Of a DNA stretch of 64,000 bases, positions 38,391 through 46,501 are shown in pieces. Source of the stretch: Georgenia muralis (lineage in GTDB: Bacteria > Actinomycetota > Actinomycetes > Actinomycetales > Actinomycetaceae); assembly GCF_003814705.1 (NCBI RefSeq), contig NZ_RKRA01000001.1, forward strand, positions 1,674,001 to 1,738,000. The letters run 5' to 3'. Each line of letters opens with the position of its first letter. Positions within the stretch are counted from its first letter, which is position 1. Made by a program: the position numbers and the translations under genes. The notes beneath the pieces are model-generated. The model made no database searches. It was not told where the DNA came from and saw only the letters and a list, made by a program, of their open reading frames with translations.

Positions 38391-39624
38391 GCAGCAGACC
38401 AGCCCGTCCTGTGGTGGGCGGGAGAGGTGCACGGCGACGTGCACCGACCAAGAGGTGCGCGACGACGCGCACGGATATCGAGGAGTGAGTTTCGAGATGC
38501 CAAAGATCGTCAACTCGTGGAACGACTTCGACCCGCTCAAGCACGCGATCGTGGGCCGGGCCGACTTCAGCATGATTCCCCCGGAGGAGCCGGCCACCTC
38601 GGAGAAGGTGCCGGTGGACTCGGAGATGCGGGGGATGTGGGGCCCGCGCCCGACCGAGACGGTGGAGAAGGCCAACGAGCAGCTGGACAACTACGTCGCG
38701 GTGCTCGAGAAGCACGGGGTCAAGGTCGACCGGCCCACGCCGCTGCAGTGGAACCAGCACATCCAGACGCCGGACTTCCGCAACGACTCGATGATGACGG
38801 CGATGCCGCCGCGGGACATCCTGCTGACCATCGGCAACGAGATCATGGCCTCGGCGAACTCGTTCCGGTGCCGGTACTTCGAGTACCTGGCCTACTGGCC
38901 GCTGATGAACGAGTACTTCGAGAACGACCCGGAGTTCAAGTGGTCGCAGGCCCCGCGCCCGCGGCTGACGGACAAGTCGTACAAGCACAACTACTACGAC
39001 GAGAAGATCTCCCTCGAGGACCGGCTCATCCGGACCGCGAACAAGGACTTCGTCACCACCGAGGTCGAGCCGATGTGGGACGCCGCGGACGTCATGCGGG
39101 TGGGTAAGGACCTGTTCATCCAGCACGGCCTGACCACCAACCGCAAGGCGATGGAGTGGTTCAAGCGGTACTACCCCGACCTGCGGGTGCACTCGGTGAA
39201 CTTCCCCGGCGACCCGTACCCGATCCACATCGACGCCACGTTCGTGCCGCTGCGCCCGGGCCTGATCATCAACAACCCCCACCGTCCCCTTCCCGTGGAG
39301 CAGCGGGCCATCTTCGAGGCCAACGACTGGCAGATCGTCGAGGCCGCCAAGCCCGCTCACGACGGCCCGCCGCCGCTGTGCTACTCCTCGGTGTGGCTGT
39401 CGATGAACTGCCTGGTCCTGGACCACAAGACCGTCGTGGTCGAGGAGTCCGAGGTCTACCAGGCTGAGCAGATGGACAAGCTCGGCATGAACGTCATCCC
39501 CGTGCCCTTCCGCGACGCCTACCCCTTCGGTGGCGGCCTGCACTGCGCCACCGCGGACGTCTACCGCGAGGGCGGCATGGAGGACTACTTCCCCAACCAG
39601 GTCGAGGACCCCACCCTCGTCTGA
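38391..39624 (+). repeat. Direct repeat, copy 2 (amidinotransferase unit)
   Basis: This repeats 36950-38155, offset 1469 bases in the coding part. The leader has an added 28-base segment containing GTGCGC-GACGAC-GCGCAC (38455-38472), a diverged duplicate of the GTGCAC-GGCGAC-GTGCAC hairpin (38427-38444). Confidence 0.95.
38497..39624 (+). CDS. Glycine amidinotransferase-type enzyme, copy 2
   Basis: The 375-residue product is identical to copy 1, with the same Asp195, His244 and Cys350. Only two silent third-base differences separate the genes, so the duplication is very recent or kept alike by gene conversion. Unlike copy 1 it is preceded by a terminator and by its own arc-like upstream element, so it can be made independently or in addition when arc is induced. 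A strong terminator follows at 39637-39664. Ornithine, its by-product, would meet the neighbouring OTC. Confidence 0.88.
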   Translation: MPKIVNSWNDFDPLKHAIVGRADFSMIPPEEPATSEKVPVDSEMRGMWGPRPTETVEKANEQLDNYVAVLEKHGVKVDRPTPLQWNQHIQTPDFRNDSMMTAMPPRDILLTIGNEIMASANSFRCRYFEYLAYWPLMNEYFENDPEFKWSQAPRPRLTDKSYKHNYYDEKISLEDRLIRTANKDFVTTEVEPMWDAADVMRVGKDLFIQHGLTTNRKAMEWFKRYYPDLRVHSVNFPGDPYPIHIDATFVPLRPGLIINNPHRPLPVEQRAIFEANDWQIVEAAKPAHDGPPPLCYSSVWLSMNCLVLDHKTVVVEESEVYQAEQMDKLGMNVIPVPFRDAYPFGGGLHCATADVYREGGMEDYFPNQVEDPTLV

Positions 39625-39636
39625 GCCAGCACGAAC

Positions 39637-39664
39637 GAGGGGGTGCACCAGGGTGCACCCCCTC
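39637..39664 (+). terminator. Terminator after amidinotransferase copy 2
   Basis: GAGGGGGTGCAC pairs perfectly with GTGCACCCCCTC around a 4-base loop, 13 bases past the stop. The next gene therefore likely starts a new transcript or depends on read-through. Confidence 0.8.
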
Positions 39665-39744
39665 CCGGGGGCCAGCCGCCCTCGACCCCAGCAGAACCGA
39701 CCTCCCGTCTTACCGGGCAGGACCCGCGAAGGAGCGGAATCGCC

Positions 39745-40809
39745 ATGCAGTCGTCAAGCCGCACCAAGCTCACCGGCTTCGCCATCATGTTCCTGTCCTC
39801 CAGCCTCATGGGCGGCATCGGTGCCTTCGCCCGGTACATCGAGGCTCCGGGACTCTTCATCTCGTTCGCCCGCAACCTGGCGGGTCTGGTCCTCATGACC
39901 CTCATCTTCACGGTCGGGCGCAAGTACGTGAGGTTCCGCGGGTTCCGCCTCACCCCCGCGCTCGTCGCCTCCGGGGTCTTCCTCGGCCTGCTCTCCGGCC
40001 TGTACGTGATGTCCACCCAGATGACGACCCTCGCCAACGCGGCGTTCCTCATCTACACCGGGCCGATCTACTCCACCATCCTCGCGAGCATCTTCCTCAA
40101 GGAGCCGTTCACGAGGGCGACGGCGATCTCGCTCTCCTCGGTGTTCGTCGGGTGCCTCCTCATCATCGGGATCATCAACTATTCCGCCGGCGCCGGGTTC
40201 ACCGTGTCGCTCGACCTCGATCCCAAGTACTTCGCGGGCAACATGGTCGCCCTCGCGTCGGGCGTGGCGTACGGCCTCTTCCTCTTCGTGAGCCGATACC
40301 GCACCGACGTCGAGTCCGACGTGCGGGCCTACACCAACTTCACCTTCGCCGTCATCACCCTCGCGGTCATCAACGTCGTGAAGGTCCCGGACCTGGGCGG
40401 GATGACCGCCCGCGGCTGGCTGGTCCTCGCCGTCGCCGCCTTCGTCACCGGCGCCGGTGCGTTCTACTTCCTCACCGTCGCCTCGAAGATCCTGCTCGCC
40501 GGCGAGCTGGCGACAATCTCCTACCAGGAGACGATCATGGCGACGATCCTCGGCGTCGCCCTGTTCAGCGAACCGCTGTCGTTGATGCAGATCCTCGGTG
40601 GCGTGCTCATCATCGTCGGTGGCCTCTCGCAGATCCTCTTCTCCACCAAGAAGGCACCGGAGCTCACCGAGGCCTTCACCCAGGGCGGGGTGGCCGGCGG
40701 CAGGCACGACGACGGCGCAGCCACCACGGTCGGGAGCGATCCCGACGCCCCGGGCGTCGTCCGGCCCGAACTCGTCGTCCCGAACAACGTAGGAGCCGAG
40801 ACGAAATGA
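39745..40809 (+). CDS. EamA/DMT-family transporter
   Basis: A 354-residue membrane protein with ten predicted segments in two EamA repeats and a hydrophilic tail of about 45 residues. ISYQETIMATILGVALFSEPLS in the second repeat and YTGPIYSTILASIFLKEPFT in the first are the typical EamA ends. ATG 39745 follows AAGGAGCGG. EamA proteins usually export metabolites, so it may export a guanidino product or import an amino acid. It overlaps the creatininase gene by four bases and opens a six-gene coupled run. Confidence 0.85.
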   Translation: MQSSSRTKLTGFAIMFLSSSLMGGIGAFARYIEAPGLFISFARNLAGLVLMTLIFTVGRKYVRFRGFRLTPALVASGVFLGLLSGLYVMSTQMTTLANAAFLIYTGPIYSTILASIFLKEPFTRATAISLSSVFVGCLLIIGIINYSAGAGFTVSLDLDPKYFAGNMVALASGVAYGLFLFVSRYRTDVESDVRAYTNFTFAVITLAVINVVKVPDLGGMTARGWLVLAVAAFVTGAGAFYFLTVASKILLAGELATISYQETIMATILGVALFSEPLSLMQILGGVLIIVGGLSQILFSTKKAPELTEAFTQGGVAGGRHDDGAATTVGSDPDAPGVVRPELVVPNNVGAETK

Positions 40810-41582
40810 CGACCGAGACCGTCTACATGGAGGACCTCGACGCCTTCACCTACCGCGAGCGCATCGCGGCCGGTGCCCCGGTCCTCATCCCCGTGGGGTC
40901 GATCGAGCAGCACGGCCCCCACATGCCGCTGAACACCGACGTGCTGCTCTCGCGGGCGATGGCCGGCGCCGTCGCCGGAAAGACCGGGTCGCTCGTCGCG
41001 CCGGCCATGGTCTTCGGGTACAAGTCCCAGCAGCGTTCGGGCGGGGGCAACCACCTCACCGGGACGACCAGTCTCGACGCCGCCACGGTGGTGTCCGTCG
41101 CCAAGACGCTGGTGCTCGAGCTCGCCCGCCACGGGGTCCGCAAGGTCGCCTTCGTCAACGGGCACTACGAGAACTACCAGTTCCTCTACGAGGGGGCCGA
41201 CCTGGCGCTGCGCGAGCTCCGGCTCGACGGCGTCACCGACCTGACGGTCGTGCTCCTGTCGTACTGGGACTTCGTCGGTGACGACGTCATCGCGGAGCTC
41301 TACCCCGACGGCTTCCCCGGCTGGGACCTCGAGCACGGCGGGGTTCTGGAGACCTCTCTCATGCTCCTGCTCCACCCCGACCGCGTCGACATGACCCGGG
41401 TGGCCGACATCGCGCCGGCGCAGCTGCCCAACTACGACGTCCTCCCGGCCCGGCCGGAGATCACACCCGAGTCCGGGTGCCTGTCGTCCGGTGCCGCCGG
41501 GACCGCGGAGAAGGGCAGGCTGCTCCTCGACGGCGCGGCAGCGGGCATGGTCGCAGCCCTCCGTCACGAGTTCGGGGTCTGA
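40806..41582 (+). CDS. Creatininase (creatinine amidohydrolase)
   Basis: A 258-residue metal-dependent cyclic amidohydrolase. It matches Pseudomonas creatininase almost block for block: SIEQHGPHMPLNTD with metal ligands Glu34, His36 and Asp45; FGYKSQQRSGGGNHLTGTTSLD; NGHYEN with His120 and Glu122; SYWDFV with Trp154; and GWDLEHGGVLETSLML with the second substrate Trp (173) and catalytic His (177). These substrate tryptophans separate true creatininases from mycofactocin or FAPy members. It should open creatinine to creatine, or a related ring such as glycocyamidine to guanidinoacetate. No creatinase gene is visible in the window. Confidence 0.9.
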   Translation: MTTETVYMEDLDAFTYRERIAAGAPVLIPVGSIEQHGPHMPLNTDVLLSRAMAGAVAGKTGSLVAPAMVFGYKSQQRSGGGNHLTGTTSLDAATVVSVAKTLVLELARHGVRKVAFVNGHYENYQFLYEGADLALRELRLDGVTDLTVVLLSYWDFVGDDVIAELYPDGFPGWDLEHGGVLETSLMLLLHPDRVDMTRVADIAPAQLPNYDVLPARPEITPESGCLSSGAAGTAEKGRLLLDGAAAGMVAALRHEFGV

Positions 41583-41587
41583 TCGCC

Positions 41588-43165
41588 GTGCTCCGCAGAT
41601 TCTCGGCCGCCGTCTCCCCGGACGGGCTGGTAGCGCGCCCCGTCGGTGAGAGTGCAGACCCCGGGGACGCGCAGGTCGACAACGTCCGAAGAGACGTGGA
41701 GGAGACGCTCCACCCCATCCCGGAGGCGCAGCGGACCACACGGGTCGGGGGCCAGTTCTGGATCTGGGCCGGAGCGAACATCGCTCCGATCAACTGGGTC
41801 CTCGGCGCGCTCGGCATCAACATGGGACTAGGCCTGTGGGACACCTTCGCCGTCCTGGCCGTCGGCAACCTGATGGGCATGGTCGTCTTCGGCTTCTTCG
41901 TGCTGCTGGGCCAGCGCACGGGAGTGACCGGCATGGTCCTCGGACGCGCGGTCTTCGGGCGCCGCGGCAACTATGTGCCGGCGGTCATCCAGGCGGTCGT
42001 GGTGATCGGCTGGTGCGCCGTCAACACCTGGATCGTCCTTGACCTGGTGCTCGCTCTCTTCGGCGAGATCGGCCTGGTTGACCCCAGCCTGGACAACTAC
42101 GGCTGGAAGTTCGGGGTGGCCGCCGCCGTCATGCTCGTCCAGGTGACGATCGCGCTGTTCGGCTACCGGGCGATCGCCGCCTTCGAACGGTGGACCGTCC
42201 CCCCGACGATCGCGATCCTCATCGCGATGTCGATCGCGGCCTGGTTCTTCATGGACATCGACTGGTCCTACTCCGGCCCTCCCGGGGGAGCGCTGGCCGG
42301 CTGGGACCGGATCGGCGCGATGTCGACCGTGATGACGGCCATCGGCGTCGGCTGGGGCCTGACATGGCTCACCTACGCCTCCGACTACTCCCGCTTCGTC
42401 AGCAGGGCCGTCCCCCGGCGGAAGCTCTACCTCGCCTCCGCCGGGGGCCAGATCCTCCCGGTGCTGTGGCTCGGGCTCCTCGGGGCGACCCTGGCCACCA
42501 CCAACGGCTCGATCGACCCCGGCCAGCTCATCGTCACCAACTTCGGCACGCTGGCCATCCCGGTCCTGCTGCTCGTGCTGCACGGGCCCATCGCCACGAA
42601 CATCCTCAATATCTACACCTTCACCGTGACGGTCCAGAGCCTCGATCTCCGCATCGGCAGAAGGGCCCTGAACATCGGGGTGGGCGCGGCGGCCATGGGC
42701 GCGGTCACCGTGTTCGTGTTCTCCACCAACATCGCGCACTCGCTCGACGCATGGCTCTCCGCCTCCGTGGGCTGGACCTCCACCTGGGGCTCGATCGTGG
42801 CGGTGCGGTACTACCTCCTCGACCGCCGCTCCACAGACTTCACACACTGCTTCGACCCGGTGGGCACCAGCAGGCTCAGGGACGTCGACTGGCGGGCGCT
42901 GACCGCGTTCGGCGTCGGGCTCACCAGCGCGTGGCTGTTCATGCAGGGCATGGTGCCCGCACTGCAGGGCCCGGTCTCCAACGCGCTGCGCGGGCTGGAC
43001 CTGTCCTGGTTGGCCGCCGCCCTGAGCTCGGGCGCCGTCTACTACCTGCTCGTGCGCCGCGACCCGTCGTTGCGTGCTCCTGCCGCCCCCGTCGCTGTCC
43101 GGCCGACGGTGCGAACGCCGGCCGCCGGCGTGCCCGACGCACCTCACCTCGCGGAGACGTCATGA
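41588..43165 (+). CDS. NCS1-family permease (purine-cytosine permease-like)
   Basis: A 525-residue transporter with about twelve membrane segments. [20 protein letters not shown] in the first segment and [15 protein letters not shown] in the seventh are NCS1 landmarks for substrate and sodium sites. NCS1 members carry cytosine, purines, allantoin, hydantoins and similar ring compounds. Beside creatininase, a cyclic guanidino compound such as creatinine is a reasonable substrate, by inference. GTG 41588 lies six bases after the creatininase stop; I see no better start. It overlaps the next gene by four bases. Confidence 0.85.
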   Translation: MLRRFSAAVSPDGLVARPVGESADPGDAQVDNVRRDVEETLHPIPEAQRTTRVGGQFWIWAGANIAPINWVLGALGINMGLGLWDTFAVLAVGNLMGMVVFGFFVLLGQRTGVTGMVLGRAVFGRRGNYVPAVIQAVVVIGWCAVNTWIVLDLVLALFGEIGLVDPSLDNYGWKFGVAAAVMLVQVTIALFGYRAIAAFERWTVPPTIAILIAMSIAAWFFMDIDWSYSGPPGGALAGWDRIGAMSTVMTAIGVGWGLTWLTYASDYSRFVSRAVPRRKLYLASAGGQILPVLWLGLLGATLATTNGSIDPGQLIVTNFGTLAIPVLLLVLHGPIATNILNIYTFTVTVQSLDLRIGRRALNIGVGAAAMGAVTVFVFSTNIAHSLDAWLSASVGWTSTWGSIVAVRYYLLDRRSTDFTHCFDPVGTSRLRDVDWRALTAFGVGLTSAWLFMQGMVPALQGPVSNALRGLDLSWLAAALSSGAVYYLLVRRDPSLRAPAAPVAVRPTVRTPAAGVPDAPHLAETS

Positions 43166-44103
43166 GCGCCACCCACCTCGCCCCGGCCGAGCGGTGGACG
43201 AGCCCGACCTGTCCCGATGGCCTGACGCCCGAGCAGAAGGCCGAGGTGCTCATCCAGGCGCTGCCCTGGCTCGAGCGCTTCGCCGGCGGCCGGGTCGTCA
43301 TCAAGTACGGCGGGCACGCCATGGTGGACGAGCGGCTCCACCGGGCGTTCGCCGAGGACGTGCTGTTCCTCCACCGGGTGGGCATGCGGCCCGTCGTGGT
43401 CCACGGCGGCGGCCCGCAGATCTCCCGGATGCTCGACCGGCTCGGGATGACCACGGAGTTCCGCGGCGGCTTGCGGGTGACCACCCCCGAGGTCATGGAC
43501 GTCGTGCGCATGGTCCTCACCGGGCAGGTCCAGCGCCAGCTGGTCGGGCTGCTGAACGCCCAGGTCGCCCACGCCGTCGGGATCTCCGGCGAGGACGGTG
43601 GGCTCTTCCGGGCCCGGCGCACCGGGGCGGTGGTCGACGGCGAGACGTTTGACGTGGGTCTGGTGGGTGACGTCGTCGTGGTGAACCCCCAAGCCGTGGA
43701 GGACCTCCTCGCCGGCGACCGGATCCCGGTGATCTCCACGATCGCCCCTGACGTCGACGACCCCGGCCGCGTGCTCAACGTCAATGCTGACACCGCCGCG
43801 GCCGCGCTCGCCGTCGCCTTGGGTGCGCGCAAGCTCGTCATCCTCACCGACGTGGAGGGCCTCTACCCTCGGTGGCCCGACCGGTCCTCGCTGCTGCGGC
43901 GGGTCTCGGTCTCCCAGCTGGAGGCACTGCTGCCCGCTCTGCAGTCCGGGATGGCCCCGAAGATGGCCGCCTGCTTGCGCGCGGTGCGTGAGGGGGTGCC
44001 CCAGGCCCACGTCATCGACGGCCGGCACGCCCACTCGATGCTCGTGGAGATCTTCACCGAGGAGGACATGGGGACGATGGTGCTGCCGGACGGTGTGGCA
44101 TGA
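43162..44103 (+). CDS. argB: Acetylglutamate kinase
   Basis: A 313-residue amino-acid-kinase-fold enzyme. [77 protein letters not shown] and the C-terminal [13 protein letters not shown] are ArgB signatures. It would phosphorylate N-acetylglutamate in arginine synthesis. Here it stands without argC, argJ or argD, inside a cluster that otherwise consumes arginine, and is coupled on both sides by ATGA overlaps. It may be a second ArgB, or one recruited to a different acyl-amino acid. Confidence 0.92.
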   Translation: MSATHLAPAERWTSPTCPDGLTPEQKAEVLIQALPWLERFAGGRVVIKYGGHAMVDERLHRAFAEDVLFLHRVGMRPVVVHGGGPQISRMLDRLGMTTEFRGGLRVTTPEVMDVVRMVLTGQVQRQLVGLLNAQVAHAVGISGEDGGLFRARRTGAVVDGETFDVGLVGDVVVVNPQAVEDLLAGDRIPVISTIAPDVDDPGRVLNVNADTAAAALAVALGARKLVILTDVEGLYPRWPDRSSLLRRVSVSQLEALLPALQSGMAPKMAACLRAVREGVPQAHVIDGRHAHSMLVEIFTEEDMGTMVLPDGVA

Positions 44104-44429
44104 GTGCCGTGGCCCAGCAGCTCTGGCCGGTGCCGGAGCTGTCCGAGGGGCGCTGTGGTGCTGCCGGATCGCCCACCCTGCGGGTGCTCGAGGGCCTCGT
44201 CCGCGACGTGACCCAGGCGGAGGACCTGGTGCTCGTCACGACCGTCCCCGGCGGGGGTGCGCTAGCCGCCGCGGCCATCGACCGTGCCCAGATCGCCCCC
44301 ATCGTCGGTACGGTCGCGGGTGAGGCCGCCGTGGTGGCGAGGACACGATCGCCGTTGTCCGCGCAGGTGGTGGCACGCTATCTGCGGAGCGTGGCCCGCG
44401 GCGCGGCGACGGAGGGACGGTTGGGATGA
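44100..44429 (+). CDS. ArgR C-terminal-domain-only protein
   Basis: A 109-residue protein. Residues about 27-102 align with the arginine-binding/oligomerisation domain of Arg[40 protein letters not shown] against the family pattern VVIxTxPGAAQxIAxxxD...ILGTIAGDDT. The N-terminal winged helix of full-length repressors (about 70 residues) is absent, and residues 1-26 do not resemble one. The Asp in AID is kept, but the ligand Gln of PGAAQ and the GDD pair are replaced (PGGGA, GEA). ATG 44100 is in an ATGA overlap with argB, and its stop overlaps tetR. It may sense a ligand or mix with full ArgR. Confidence 0.72.
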   Translation: MSAVAQQLWPVPELSEGRCGAAGSPTLRVLEGLVRDVTQAEDLVLVTTVPGGGALAAAAIDRAQIAPIVGTVAGEAAVVARTRSPLSAQVVARYLRSVARGAATEGRLG

Positions 44430-45034
44430 ACGGGATGAACGGACAGCCACGCACGACGGTCGACCGTCGGTCACCTGCCCGGCAGGGCGTGTCGGACAAG
44501 GGCGGCCGACGGCGCGCCGAGATCGCCGAGGCGGCCGCCGCGATCCTGCGCGAGGAGGGGCCTGCCGGCGTCTCGCACCGCACGGTCGCCCGCCGGGTGG
44601 GCTGCTCGCTGTCGCTGACGACCTACTACTACGAGAGCCTCGACGAGATGCTGGCCGAGGCCGGCCGCATCAACATCGGCCTGTGGGCGTCTCGCGCCGA
44701 GGCGGTCGCCGAGGCGGCCGAGAGCGAACCGCCACCGACCGGCCCGGACGCTGTGACCGCGCTCGTCCTGCGTGCCTGCCTGCCCGCCGGGGACGAGCTG
44801 CTCGGCCACTACTTGCAGCTGATCGCCGCCGCGCGGGCGATCCCGGTCACGCGCGCGTACCGCACCGGGCGAGACCGTCTCAACGGTGCGCTCGTTCGCG
44901 TGCTGCGCCAGGTCCGCAGCGAGTGCCCACCCGAGCTCGTCATCGCCGTCGTCGACGGCGCGGCCGTCTCGGCGCTCAGCGAGGGCCGGGACGTCCGCGA
45001 CACTGCTGCGCAGCTGCTGCGGCACGTGCTCTGA
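44426..45034 (+). CDS. TetR-family transcriptional regulator
   Basis: A 202-residue regulator. The N-terminal helix-turn-helix (about residues 28-74) reads EIAEAAAAILREEGPAGVSHRTVARRVGCS followed by TYYYESLDEML, a standard TetR fold. The C-terminal ligand domain is helical. It is the last gene of the run starting at 39745, coupled by ATGA to the ArgR-like gene, so it probably controls this operon. An ATG nine bases inside is an alternative start. Confidence 0.87.
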   Translation: MNGMNGQPRTTVDRRSPARQGVSDKGGRRRAEIAEAAAAILREEGPAGVSHRTVARRVGCSLSLTTYYYESLDEMLAEAGRINIGLWASRAEAVAEAAESEPPPTGPDAVTALVLRACLPAGDELLGHYLQLIAAARAIPVTRAYRTGRDRLNGALVRVLRQVRSECPPELVIAVVDGAAVSALSEGRDVRDTAAQLLRHVL

Positions 45035-45048
45035 CGGTCGACCTCGAC

Positions 45049-45125
45049 CTCGACCTCGTCCACGTCGGGCTGACGCGCCCGGTCGTGCGCATCGAAGGAC
45101 GCTTGAACCCCCGCCAGGACGGCCC
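45049..45125 (+). pseudogene. Remnant of a paralogue of the gene at 31495
   Basis: LDLDLVHVGLTRPVVRIEG encoded here matches TDFDLVHVGPTPPVVRIDG of the 31495 gene; about 50 bases align with only a handful of differences, and a following RQDGPPA resembles SQDGPLA there. The rest of the gene is missing. It lies between tetR and tRNA-Ser(GCT), while the intact gene lies close to tRNA-Ser(TGA). Confidence 0.65.
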
Positions 45126-45156
45126 GCCGGCCCCCCGCCGGGTGAGCCGTGCGTTT

Positions 45157-45184
45157 TTGACCGGCGCACCGGTCCGGGTAACCT
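45157..45184 (+). promoter_or_regulatory. Promoter of tRNA-Ser(GCT)
   Basis: TTGACC (45157-45162) and TAACCT (45179-45184) are separated by 16 bases and end 13 bases before the tRNA, fit for a sigma-70-type promoter. Confidence 0.6.
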
Positions 45185-45197
45185 GTGGGAGGGACTT

Positions 45198-45286
45198 GGA
45201 GACGTCGCATAGTCAGGTCTAGTGCGCATCCCTGCTAAGGATGTGACGGGGTAACCCGTCCGTGGGTTCAAATCCCACCGTCTCCG
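45198..45286 (+). tRNA. tRNA-Ser (anticodon GCT)
   Basis: GGAGACG pairs with CGTCTCC. The anticodon arm CATCC-CTGCTAA-GGATG gives GCT. A long variable arm (GACGGGGTAACCCGTC) and GGTTCAAATCC complete a class II serine tRNA. CCA is not encoded. Confidence 0.95.
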
Positions 45287-45298
45287 CCAGCGTCCCGA

Positions 45299-45330
45299 AG
45301 GGGGCCGCGAACCTCGGTTCGCGGCCCCTT
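45299..45330 (+). terminator. Terminator after tRNA-Ser(GCT)
   Basis: GGGGCCGCGAA pairs with TTCGCGGCCCC around a 6-base loop, about 13 bases past the tRNA. The following 45331-45556 shows nothing I can name apart from repeated GGTCCGCGG-like words. Confidence 0.75.
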
Positions 45331-45556
45331 CGGTCTCCGCGGCGTGGGGAACGGACCGCTCCGGGTACCCGACAAGACGCTCCACATCGCGCGGAACGTG
45401 GGCACTGGCGGTCGCCGCAGGTCCGCGGTCCGGCGTCTGGTGGGTCCGCGATGGCCCGATGAAGGCGTCGCCGCGCTGGTTGCGGACCTTCGGACCTGGT
45501 TCTCCGGGGGCCGCCCACCTAGCGTGGAGGTCGGCTCCTGGAGCTCGGAGGTCACC

Positions 45557-46033
45557 ATGGCAGCTTCAACCCGAGACCGTCCGGCACGAGGGGCTCGCCG
45601 CGTCGGGTACGTCGTCTCGGTGGTGGTCAACGCGGCCCTGCTCGTGGCCGTGAACGGATGGCCGGGCTGGGAGGTGCTGCCCTTCCTCACCGCCGACACC
45701 CGGCAGGTCCTGGGCCTGGTGAACGCCTCGATCCTGCTCACCCTGGCCGTGAACCTCGTGTACATCGTCAGCGACCCGCGATGGCTGAGGGCCCTCGGTG
45801 ACCTGATCACCACCACGGTCTCGATCGTCGTGACGGTGCGGATCTGGCAGGTCTTCCCGTTCGACTTCGCGGGCAGCGCCTTCGACTGGGGCCTCGTCGC
45901 CCGCATCCTCCTGGGCCTGGCGATCGGCGGCAGCGTCATCGCCGCGGTCGTCGCGCTGGTCACCCTGGTCAGGGCTACGGCCTCACCGTCGGACCGGGGG
46001 GCGCGGAGCGGCGGCACCTGGCGGCACGCGTAG
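45557..46033 (+). CDS. Hypothetical four-helix membrane protein
   Basis: A 158-residue protein with four predicted membrane segments (about residues 17-35, 48-70, 78-98 and 112-138) and basic ends. VNLVYIVSDPRWLRALGDL lies between segments. ATG 45557 follows CTCGGAGGTCACC. I do not recognise a named family; small membrane proteins of this layout are frequent in actinomycetes. Confidence 0.65.
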   Translation: MAASTRDRPARGARRVGYVVSVVVNAALLVAVNGWPGWEVLPFLTADTRQVLGLVNASILLTLAVNLVYIVSDPRWLRALGDLITTTVSIVVTVRIWQVFPFDFAGSAFDWGLVARILLGLAIGGSVIAAVVALVTLVRATASPSDRGARSGGTWRHA

Positions 46034-46112
46034 TTGCAGCACGGGCTCGGCCGCCCGCGCTCCCGACACCCGACACTCGACGCCCGGATGTGCCCCCGCT
46101 ACCGTCGTCCTC

Positions 46113-46394
46113 GTGGTCGACGCCGCCGGCGTGGCCGCCGTCGTGGCCCTCGTGGTGGCGGCCTACCTCCTGCCCGAGGACCTGCTGGCCGGCGAGCTCT
46201 CCGGCGACACTGCGCGCGACATGCGCTACGCGCTCGGGGTGCTCGTCGCGACCGCGGCGGTCTCGGCCTACCACGGGTCGGTGTTCCGCCAGGACCGCGA
46301 GCTCGTTCCGCCGACGCCGGAGCTGCTGGCGGGTCCGCGGTCGGTGGTGCTCGTCGGTCCCGCGGACGACCACCTCGCCCGAGCTGCCGAGTGA
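46113..46394 (+). CDS. Small membrane protein, DUF5671 C-terminus-like
   Basis: A 93-residue product from GTG 46113 with two hydrophobic segments (about residues 5-25 and 38-55). SGDTARDMRYALGVLVATAAVSAYHGSVFRQDRE resembles the end of DUF5671 membrane proteins, so this may be the surviving C-terminal part of a longer gene. Start and coding status are uncertain because no good ribosome site is visible. Confidence 0.4.
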   Translation: MVDAAGVAAVVALVVAAYLLPEDLLAGELSGDTARDMRYALGVLVATAAVSAYHGSVFRQDRELVPPTPELLAGPRSVVLVGPADDHLARAAE

Positions 46395-46427
46395 GCAGAG
46401 GAAGGAGCCCGACGGCCCGTCGAACGG

Positions 46428-46467
46428 CAGGACGGCCCGGTGAGCGGGTGCTCACCGGGCCGTCCTG
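46428..46467. terminator. Strong bidirectional terminator
   Basis: CAGGACGGCCCGGTGAGC pairs perfectly over 18 bases with GCTCACCGGGCCGTCCTG around a 4-base loop. It lies between the convergent small membrane gene and the pectate lyase gene. Confidence 0.85.
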
Positions 46468-46501
46468 GGTGCCGCTGCCTGACGCCGTCAGGCAACGGGC
46501 G

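Noticed and set aside
38116-39648. 510-codon open frame antisense to amidinotransferase copy 2, with a like one over copy 1
   Set aside because: It follows from the high-GC third positions of the sense gene; being present twice only reflects the duplication.
44401-45034. Toxin-antitoxin reading of the small ArgR-like gene and the TetR gene
   Set aside because: The small protein aligns with ArgR and the partner is an ordinary TetR; nothing suggests a toxin.
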